From an uncultured Lachnospiraceae bacterium (GTDB lineage: Bacteria > Bacillota > Clostridia > Lachnospirales > Lachnospiraceae), in the NCBI GenBank assembly GCA_900539175.1, contig UQAW01000016.1, forward strand, positions 1 to 64,000: a stretch of 64,000 nucleotides of DNA. Direction: 5' to 3'. Below the pieces are notes generated by a model. The model was not told where the DNA came from, did no database searches, and saw only the letters and a list, made by a program, of their open reading frames with translations. Position 1 is the first letter of the stretch. Each line of letters begins with the position of its first letter. The position numbers were made by a program, and so were the translations under genes. Positions 53,315 to 61,100 of this stretch are shown here, piece by piece.

Positions 53315-54061
53315 ATGAGTCTGCAGGTGAAAAATCTGATCATTGGAGAAGGAATTCCTAAAATCTGTGTACCGATTACCGGTGTATCCAAAAAAGAAAT
53401 ATTGACTCAGGCAAAACAAGCCTTTGAAGCCGGTCCGGACCTTGTAGAATGGCGCGCCGACTTCTATGAAGATATTTTCGAGGAAGGTAAACCGGAAGAA
53501 GTTCTGGACGAGTTATCTGCTGTCTTAGGGGAGATTCCGATTTTCTTCACCTTTCGTTCTTCTGGTGAAGGCGGAAATCGCGAAATTTCAACAAAAGCAT
53601 ATGAGAAACTGAATATTTCCGTAGCAGAGCAGCGAATTGCATCCTTCATTGATGTGGAAGTATACATGAACAAGCTTGATGCCGGCTCTTTGATAGAAGC
53701 CATTCATCAAAAACATGGCCTGGTGATTGCCTCGAACCACCACTTTGATAAAACCCCTTCCAAATCTGAGATGTGCCAAATTCTGAAGAACATGGAAACC
53801 TTAGGTGCAGACATTTTAAAACTGGCTGTTATGCCCGAAACCTCTGAAGATGTTCTGGATCTTCTTCAGACAACTGCTCAAATATCAGCCCAAACCATGC
53901 ATCCCATCATCACAATGTCCATGGGAAAATTAGGTGTCATCAGCCGCATCAGCGGAGCGACTTTCGGTTCTGCGGTTACCTTTGCAACAGTAGGACAGGC
54001 CTCCGCACCTGGTCAAATTCCGCTGGATAAAATGCGCGCAATTCTCCAAGCGATTAACTAA
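53315..54061 (+). CDS. aroD: 3-Dehydroquinate dehydratase, type I
   Basis: A 248-residue class I enzyme forming a Schiff base with dehydroquinate. Visible: VEWRADFYED, the His of SNHHFDKTP near 143 and the catalytic Lys near 168 in DILKLAVMP. ATG 53315 follows TAGGAGAAAG; the longer frame from 53279 overlaps aroE and lacks a good ribosome site. Confidence 0.93.
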   Translation: MSLQVKNLIIGEGIPKICVPITGVSKKEILTQAKQAFEAGPDLVEWRADFYEDIFEEGKPEEVLDELSAVLGEIPIFFTFRSSGEGGNREISTKAYEKLNISVAEQRIASFIDVEVYMNKLDAGSLIEAIHQKHGLVIASNHHFDKTPSKSEMCQILKNMETLGADILKLAVMPETSEDVLDLLQTTAQISAQTMHPIITMSMGKLGVISRISGATFGSAVTFATVGQASAPGQIPLDKMRAILQAIN

Positions 54062-54245
54062 TATCCTGCACACTATAGCGGATTCATTTCAAATGCTTGC
54101 TTTACAACAAATAATTTACTGTTGTCAGCCAATAAAACTACCACAACTTTCAATTTAAAATTATGAAATAGTTATTCGTAGTAGGCATACCAAAGATACT
54201 GTTCGCTGTAGTATTAAGGTAGAATTTTATACAATCGGCGCCAAA

Positions 54246-54438
54246 GACAGGAAATGAGGGGGCTTGGAACCTGTAGGAGAAGTGCGCTGACTTCGGAGTG
54301 CGCCCGAAGATCCACTTTCTGTGAACACTTAGCGAAGAGCCCATTGGCGATGAGCTTAGTGTGAACGGAAGTTAGCTGAGGGGAAACGCAGAAGCAAGCA
54401 CTTCTCCTACAGGTTTCAGGCCCCCTCATTTCCGTCCC
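54246..54438 (+). repeat. Long palindromic element with conserved core (family P), copy C
   Basis: Arms 54250-54285 and 54398-54433 pair over 36 bp with only two G-T type mismatches (GGAAATGAGGGGGC, then GGAACCTGTAGGAGAAGTGC). The ~112-bp core matches copies A and B: GCGCTGACTTCGGAGTGCGC, CCCGAAGATCCACTT, TTGGCGATGAGCTTAGTGTG. The flanks GACAG on the left and CGTCC on the right also recur among copies. No gene lies in 54062-54594. Confidence 0.85.
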
Positions 54439-54480
54439 TCCCCCGTCAAAAAGAAAATAATGCCAAATCCTCAAAGATTT

Positions 54481-54505
54481 TGTCGAATAATTCTAAGATT
54501 CGACA
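54481..54505. promoter_or_regulatory. Two Spo0A boxes in inverted orientation
   Basis: TGTCGAA at 54481-54487 and its exact complement TTCGACA at 54499-54505. Both match the 0A box core. They lie 9-33 bp upstream of the -35 of the spoIIGA promoter. Confidence 0.75.
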
Positions 54506-54513
54506 CCCTGTTT

Positions 54514-54546
54514 TTGACAAATTTAACACCCCTTGAACCATATAAT
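54514..54546 (+). promoter_or_regulatory. spoIIG promoter with long spacer
   Basis: Consensus TTGACA (54514-54519) and TATAAT (54541-54546) are separated by 21 bp rather than 17. The Bacillus spoIIG promoter likewise has an abnormally long spacer and requires Spo0A-P, so this layout appears conserved. Confidence 0.75.
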
Positions 54547-54594
54547 AGTACTTGTTATTCCGGTAAGTACTCAAAAGGTTACAGGGGGTGTTTT

Positions 54595-55452
54595 TTGTAT
54601 TACGAATTCTACCTGGATGTATATTTTGCAGAGAATCTCGTGATGAATTATGTGCTGTTACGCATGACAAACAAACTTCTTGAATGTTCTGCCACACATG
54701 TAAGAAGTCTCCTATGGGCTGCAGTTTCTGCAGCGGCCGCAGCGGTAAGTCTGATAGGACTGTATGGCAGCGGTATGATAAGTACATTACTGGTTTCTGT
54801 GGCTGCCAATACTTTGATGGTAAGATTTGGCTGCAAAATCAAAGAGGGAAGACATCTGATTCAGGGCATACTGTTGTTCTATATGGGGACAGCCTGTATG
54901 GGGATGGTACTTTCATTACTGCGCAGAATCATTGGGAGAGAGGGTATAAGTATCTTCTTGATAACAGCGGCGGTCAGCTATGCTTTTATCAGCCTGTGTA
55001 TCTGGGGGTATGAGAAAATGAAAGTGCAGCGGGAGCGGTATTGCCGCGTAATTTTATGCCATGATGGAAACTTCAAGAGTGTAAAAGGACTATATGATAC
55101 GGGCAATATGCTTTGGGACACCACTTTGCAAAGCTATGTGTCAGTGATAGGACTTTCACTGATCAAAGAACTATTTTCGGAAGAAATCGGCAGGGAGCTG
55201 GAGGAATTCTGCGCGAGCCGAATACCAATGTCTGCAGAACTTTTGCGTCCCTTGCGGCCGCATTATATCTCATATCGATGTGTGGGTTGCGAAGGCGGAC
55301 TGCTTCCGGTCATTGTTCTGGACTATTTGTGTCTGGAACGGGGTGATGTACAAAAGGTGGTTGCGCATCCGGCAATCGCAATTGACAGGACCTGTAGTTC
55401 TTCTCTCCGGAGCTATCAGATGATTTTGAATCCAAATCTAATAGACAGTTAG
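54595..55452 (+). CDS. spoIIGA: Sporulation sigma-E processing peptidase SpoIIGA
   Basis: A ~285-residue protein with five predicted TM segments (about residues 8-140) and a C-terminal aspartic protease-like domain whose catalytic Asp168 is in GLYDTGN. It cleaves the pro-sequence from pro-sigma-E in the mother cell after forespore signalling. The TTG start at 54595 follows AGGGGGTG and gives MYYEFYLDVYFAENLVMN, the family N-terminus. It is followed 13 bp later by sigE. Confidence 0.92.
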   Translation: MYYEFYLDVYFAENLVMNYVLLRMTNKLLECSATHVRSLLWAAVSAAAAAVSLIGLYGSGMISTLLVSVAANTLMVRFGCKIKEGRHLIQGILLFYMGTACMGMVLSLLRRIIGREGISIFLITAAVSYAFISLCIWGYEKMKVQRERYCRVILCHDGNFKSVKGLYDTGNMLWDTTLQSYVSVIGLSLIKELFSEEIGRELEEFCASRIPMSAELLRPLRPHYISYRCVGCEGGLLPVIVLDYLCLERGDVQKVVAHPAIAIDRTCSSSLRSYQMILNPNLIDS

Positions 55453-55465
55453 GAGGAATAAGTGT

Positions 55466-56206
55466 ATGTTGATGCAAGCTACATTGCCAAGCCATTTTCG
55501 GCTTCGCATGTTACCAAGATTTTCTACAATGATGTATAAAAAGACAGGGGAATTATATTATATTGGTGGGAACGATGTCCTGCCGGAACCGCTATGTGGG
55601 GAAGAGGAATCACGGGCGATTGCGCAGCTTTCGGGGGAAGATGCGGAAGGCGCCAGGAGTGAACTGATTGAACATAATCTGAGACTGGTTGTCTATATTG
55701 CTCAGAAATTTGACAATACCGGTGTTGGAGTAGAAGATTTGATTTCCATAGGAACTATTGGATTGATTAAAGCAATCAATACATTTGATGCGGAGAAGAA
55801 GATTAAACTGGCAACCTATGCGTCAAGATGTATTGAGAACGAGATTTTGATGTATCTGCGCAGAAATAATAAGACAAAGATGGAAGTTTCTATTGATGAA
55901 CCTTTGAATGTGGACTGGGATGGAAATGAACTGTTGTTGTCAGATATTCTAGGCACGGATGAAGATATCATTTATCGGGGAATTGAAAATGAAGTAGAGA
56001 AAAGTCTATTGGGAAAGGCGATCGGAAAACTCAGCGACCGGGAACAGACGATTGTAAAACTGCGTTTTGGAATCAATATGCCGGAAGGGAAAGAAAAGAC
56101 GCAAAAAGAGGTGGCGGATATGTTAGGTATCTCTCAATCTTATATTTCCAGGTTGGAAAAGCGAATTATGAAACAGTTAAAACGCGAAATTGTAAAGTAT
56201 GAATAA
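55466..56206 (+). CDS. sigE: RNA polymerase sporulation sigma factor sigma-E
   Basis: A 246-residue sigma-70 family factor. The first ~30 residues form the pro-sequence removed by SpoIIGA. Core regions: LRLVVYIAQKFDNTGVG and DLISIGTIGLIKA (region 2), ATYASRCIENEILM (2.4), and region 4 with the helix-turn-helix KEVADMLGISQSYISRLEKR. It drives early mother-cell transcription. The pair spoIIGA-sigE is the classical spoIIG operon. Confidence 0.96.
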   Translation: MLMQATLPSHFRLRMLPRFSTMMYKKTGELYYIGGNDVLPEPLCGEEESRAIAQLSGEDAEGARSELIEHNLRLVVYIAQKFDNTGVGVEDLISIGTIGLIKAINTFDAEKKIKLATYASRCIENEILMYLRRNNKTKMEVSIDEPLNVDWDGNELLLSDILGTDEDIIYRGIENEVEKSLLGKAIGKLSDREQTIVKLRFGINMPEGKEKTQKEVADMLGISQSYISRLEKRIMKQLKREIVKYE

Positions 56207-56210
56207 AAGG

Positions 56211-56256
56211 TCCGGGAGCAGCTTTGAGATGAAAAGCAGCTCCCGGATTTCTTTTA
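56211..56256. terminator. Bidirectional terminator between sigE and aroK
   Basis: TCCGGGAGC-GCTTT pairs with AAAGC-GCTCCCGGA (14 pairs, one mismatch). TTTCTTTT follows on the + strand and CCTTTTATT on the minus strand. It serves two convergent genes. Confidence 0.85.
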
Positions 56257-56260
56257 TGTA

Positions 56261-56782
56261 TTAGTTGCAGGTAAGTTTCCCCATAATCTCAACGGCAATA
56301 TCTGACGCGTCTTTGTGGTCAGTTGTCACACAAAAATCAGCAGCAGCTTCATAGGCAGGACGGCGGGCGGATAACAGACCGGTGATCTCGGATATGGTTT
56401 TTCTGCCTTTTAAGAGCGGTCGATCATCGCTGTGGCTGACACGTTCAAGGATGGTCTTGGGCTTAGCTGTTAAAAGTACAATACGTCCCTGTTCTTTCAT
56501 AAGGGCAACATTTTCTCTGCGCATGGCGACACCTCCTCCGCAGGAAACCACAAGGTTGGTCTGCGTTTTTAAATCTTTCAGCAGAGAAGTTTCCAATGCC
56601 CGGAAATAAGGTTCTCCTTTTTTAGAAAAGATATCGGGAATGCTCATCCGCTCTCTTTCGGCAATTAATTGATCCATTTCTATGATTTTCAGTCCAAATT
56701 GACGGCTGAGCTCTTTGGAGACGGTACTTTTGCCGCAGCCCATAAAACCAATCAAGAAAATAGTGTAATTCGAATCCTTCAT
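56261..56782 (-). CDS. aroK: Shikimate kinase
   Basis: A ~173-residue P-loop kinase phosphorylating shikimate. Walker A GFMGCGKST near residue 13, substrate-binding DQLI and CGGGVAMR, and lid RPLLKGR. The start at 56782 has AAAGGA 10 bp upstream; an ATG at 56791 is too close. It lies antisense between sigE and sigG, which in most clostridia are neighbours, and is apart from aroE and aroD though only 2.7 kb away. Confidence 0.92.
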   Translation of the reverse strand: MKDSNYTIFLIGFMGCGKSTVSKELSRQFGLKIIEMDQLIAERERMSIPDIFSKKGEPYFRALETSLLKDLKTQTNLVVSCGGGVAMRRENVALMKEQGRIVLLTAKPKTILERVSHSDDRPLLKGRKTISEITGLLSARRPAYEAAADFCVTTDHKDASDIAVEIMGKLTCN

Positions 56783-56962
56783 TTTTGTCATTCCTTTATC
56801 TGATGATTAAGTATATCGTTGTTAACAGTCTAACATAAATCCATCTGTCAGACAAGATTCATTTCCTGGTATAGCCTCCTTTTCGGGTGTCAAGGGCTAA
56901 AACTTTATTAAATTTTGTCTGAAAGCGCATAGAGAATTGTCAGAATGAGAATCATTTTACTA

Positions 56963-57113
56963 TGAAAGTCCCGGACAGCGGCCATGAGGAGCGCATGCTT
57001 GCATGCGGCGAGTCATGGACATTGGACGGGCAAGCCGGTATGAGTAAGGAGAGCGACAGCCCGGATTACGAATACCGGCGGCGATTGCAGGAGCATGAAG
57101 TGCGGAGCAATCG
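56963..57113. repeat. Family A-type hairpins upstream of sigG
   Basis: Two hairpins. One near 56981-57018 pairs CCATGA with TCATGG and GCATGC with GCATGC around GGAGC/GGCGAG. The other at 57082-57113 pairs CGATTGC with GCAATCG around GGAGCATGAAGTGCGGA and differs from the copy at 11-42 at four of 32 positions, with the end base pair swapped. The 56783-57149 gap holds these repeats and no visible gene. Confidence 0.7.
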
Positions 57114-57149
57114 ACTTTCGAAAGAGATGACAATAGGAGGATTTTTGCT

Positions 57150-57926
57150 ATGGCGCTTAGTAAAGTTGAAATATGTGGTGTGGATACGGCGAAGCTTCCG
57201 GTTCTGACCAATGAAGAAAAAGAAACTCTGCTTCTGAAAGTAAAAGAAGGGGATCAGGAAGCAAGAGAACGTTACATCAAGGGCAATTTGAGACTGGTTC
57301 TCAGTGTGATCAAACGATTTGCCAGCAGCAATGAGAATGCCGATGATTTATTTCAAATTGGCTGTATCGGATTGATTAAGGCAATTGATAATTTTGATAC
57401 AACGCTGAATGTGAAATTTTCCACTTATGCGGTGCCTATGATTATTGGTGAAATCCGCCGGTATCTGAGAGATAATAATGCAATTCGTGTATCCCGTTCT
57501 TTAAGGGATACTGCTTATAAAGCAATCTATGCCCGCGAAATGTTTATGAAGAAGAATATGAAGGAACCGACGATTATGGAGATTGCCGAGGAAACAGGAA
57601 TCAATAAAGAAGATATTGTCTATGCATTGGATGCAATTCAAAGTCCTATGAGTCTTTACGATCCGGTGTATACCGAAGGAGGAGATACGCTGTATGTGAT
57701 GGATCAGATCAGTGATAAAAAGAACAAAGAGGAAAACTGGGTAGAAGATCTGGCGCTGCAGGATGCCATAAACCGTCTGAATGACCGTGAAAAATATATT
57801 ATCAATCTCCGTTTCTTTGAAGGGAAAACGCAGATGGAAGTGGCGGAAGAGATTGGAATCTCTCAGGCGCAGGTCAGCCGTCTGGAAAAAAGTGCATTGC
57901 GCAGTATGAAGAATTATCTGTCTTGA
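57150..57926 (+). CDS. sigG: RNA polymerase sporulation sigma factor sigma-G
   Basis: A 258-residue sigma factor for late forespore transcription. It starts MALSKVEICGVDTAKLPVL, matching the sigma-G N-terminus. Region 2 is LRLVLSVIKRFASSNENADDLFQIG, region 3 follows RDTAYKAIYA, and region 4 has the helix-turn-helix EVAEEIGISQAQVSRLEK. TAGGAGG precedes the ATG. In many clostridia sigG directly follows sigE; here aroK and repeats come between. Confidence 0.96.
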   Translation: MALSKVEICGVDTAKLPVLTNEEKETLLLKVKEGDQEARERYIKGNLRLVLSVIKRFASSNENADDLFQIGCIGLIKAIDNFDTTLNVKFSTYAVPMIIGEIRRYLRDNNAIRVSRSLRDTAYKAIYAREMFMKKNMKEPTIMEIAEETGINKEDIVYALDAIQSPMSLYDPVYTEGGDTLYVMDQISDKKNKEENWVEDLALQDAINRLNDREKYIINLRFFEGKTQMEVAEEIGISQAQVSRLEKSALRSMKNYLS

Positions 57927-58100
57927 TTGCACAGTGGATGCTCCCATTTGTATGAAGAATTTGTATAAAATAATGAAAAAACTATATATCTATAAAAAAA
58001 ATGATATAGCACTATTTATAAAAAGTGGTAATCTATTATCTAAGAGTGCACGAGTTATCTTGTGTCAAGTATCTACAAATATTACAAAATGGGAGGTCGT

Positions 58101-61100
58101 ATGAAGAAAAACTGGAAATCATATGTAGGCGTTGCACTTGCAGTGACAATGACAGCAGGTGTGACAGTGACTCCGCTTCGGCCAATGGCCGTATTTGCAG
58201 AAACTTCTGTTGTATCATCACAGGAGTATGGCGGTCCGGTTATTGGAGAAGGCGGACAGGTTACGTTCTATTATCAAGGTGACGGAACCGAGACAAAAGT
58301 ACGGGTAAAGGGAAGCTGGTCCGCAAGTTGGGATGTCTATTATGACTTGAAGAAGGGCGAGGGCAATCTCTGGTCTGTAACAACGACAGGACTGGAAAAA
58401 GGAAAAAGCTATCAATACGGTATCGAAGTTTTGAAAAGTGGTGAGACAAAGTATACATGGGTCGGTGATACGGAAAATCCATGTACAACAGGAAACTCAC
58501 AGATTTTAAGAAACCCGCAGATCAATGAGGATGGAAGTGTAAAACTTTATTACTATCCGGAAAGAGGAACCGCAAGTGAGATTACAGTGAAGTATCGTCC
58601 GGCAGGTTCCGAAGAAGACTGGACAACCGTATCCATGACCAATGATGCGGAGAATACAAGTCTTTTGTCTGCCAAAATCTCAGCTGTGGATGGAACTTAT
58701 GAGTATCAGCTGATAAAAGATGGCGTGGAGATTGCGGATGTAAGCGCTGCTGATCAGCAGACATTTACGATCTCCAGTGTTCCTGCAAAGGATCCATCTG
58801 TAAAAAGTCCGGTGATTAATGAAAATGAGGTTTCTTTCTATTACTACGGACCGCTTAACAAAAGCGTACAGTTGGCAGGTTCGATGACGGAATGGGGCGC
58901 AGCTCCCATTGATATGACTTATGATGCGGAAACAGGTTACTGGAGCACAACACAGACTTTGGAAGACGGTTCTTACGAGTACAAGTTTATTGTGGACGGA
59001 AATTGGATCACAGATCCTTTGAATGACAATACGGCAAATACTAACAGCGCACTGGAAGTGGGAACTCCGGCGGTTGATGTATCCGGTTCAAAAGTAACGG
59101 ATCTGGTGCAGGTGCAGATTGGTGAGAAGGTTCTGGATATGCAGTTGTACAATGGGAAACTGTATGAATGCCTTGTTGAGGTTCCGGCAGGCACAACGGA
59201 ACTTTCTTTACTGAAAAACGGAGAGGTACAAGAAGAGTTAGCCACTGTGCTTGAACTTGAGGAAGCGCAGACCGTATACATAAGACTTCAGAACGGCAAA
59301 TTAACTACGTCTGTGGATAATCAGGGTGTGGGAAAAGAATTCCATACAGCAGCTTTAGTAGGAAGCTGGGAATCTGCAGGTGTTGTATTTCAGGAGGGAG
59401 AGGATACATTTGCTTCCGCGTGGACTCCGGCAGATGAAAAGTCTGAGTTGAATTATGTTGGCGGAGGTATTTACTCCAGAACCTTCCGGTTAGCTGCACC
59501 ATTGGAGACGGACACCGAAGTTGAATATAAGATTGCATTTGATGATACCTGGGACGGAGGACATTCACTGGGTGAAACCAGGGATGGCGCTAATATTGCA
59601 GTCACACTTCCGGCAGGAACAGAAGTTTTCACCGTATGGGTGGATGATCTGAACAGTACCGTGTACGATTCTGTGCGCACACCGGATTTTACAGTGGCAC
59701 AGATGAATAGTGAACTGAAATTCCCTGCTTTTGCAACCAGAATCTCCTTAATCGGTTCTCCGAATGAATGGAGTACGACAGCAGAAGGTTATGACTTTAC
59801 TCAGATTTCTGACCGCTATTATCTCTATCAGAAGACAATGCCTGCTGGAAGCGTTGTGTATAAGGTATTGTTCGATGGAACATGCTATTACGAGAAAGAA
59901 GGCAATCAGGAGTTTGTACTTACGGAAGATACACACGTAATTTTTGTATATGATGCGGAAGAAGGTTATGTGTACGACACCGTGAATGATAATGCCAAAG
60001 TAGCTCAGATTCTGGGATTTGAGGCAGAACCTGCAAAGGCCGATGTAAAAGACAATGCGAACGGCACAACAACATTTGTGATGGCTGGTGTGGAAGATGC
60101 CAAGACTGTAAAACTGGTTTATGCGCCGAAAGCAGATCCGGATAAAAAGACAACCGTAGCCATGAAGAAATCTGCAAATGGAGATGGTTCTTTCCGTGCA
60201 GAGAATCTGTTCCTCGGGGATGATCCGCTTGATTATATATATTACTATGAAGTTGATGGTACCAGAACGATTGTAGATGCTCTGGAAACCGAGGTGGTTG
60301 GAGCAGAAACTTATAATCATTATGTAAGAGATGCATTTGAGGGAAGGCCGGTTTATATTCCTGGTACCTTACCGGGTGAAAGCTGGAATCCGGCAGTGAA
60401 TCAGATGGAATATAAAGGAAACGGATTGTATCAGTATACGTTTAAAGATGTACCGGCAGCCAACTATGAATATAAAATTGCTATGGGAAGCTGGGCAGAG
60501 AATTACGGTATGGATGGAGGAAAAGACGGTGCCAACATTCCGATTACAGTTACGGAAAAGACAGACATCACGATTTCCTATAATGATTTCAGCCACCGTT
60601 CTGTGAACAGTTTGAATTACATCTTTGCGGACGTGACACTGACAGGAACCGGGGTGCCGGCGGATACCAAACTTCAGGATACAAGCCTTACCGGTATTTA
60701 TAGTGTAACAATTCCGATGGAGGAAGGTACTTACGAGGATTACAAGCTGCTTTGCGATGGTACGGAGTATCCGTTTGCTTCTTTCGAAGTAAAAACTGCA
60801 AAAGACGTATCCTTCTTCTTTGATCCGACTACGGAAATCTATTACTGTGACGCATCAGATGAGAAGGTTGACACAGATCCAATTTACTATGATACTCGTG
60901 ACACCAGCTATAAGAGTGTCTATGGAGCCGTAAGACAGGGTGAAGAGGTGACATTCTCCATTGATACAGGTATGGATGCAGATAGAGTAATGGTAATCTT
61001 CAAGGACAATAAGAGCCGTAAGATAGAGCTGGAAAAAGATTCTGTTCAGGATGGGGTACAGCGTTGGAGTACAACCACTGCTTTTGATAAAATGGGTACT

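Noticed and set aside
56927..56959. GCATA and CATTTTA as a sigma-F/G promoter for sigG
   Set aside because: The elements resemble the consensus but the 21-bp gap is too long for these sigma factors.
58036..58100. Upstream in-frame starts for the amylase (58062 or 58089)
   Set aside because: The GGGAGG ribosome site and a clean signal peptide place the start at 58101.
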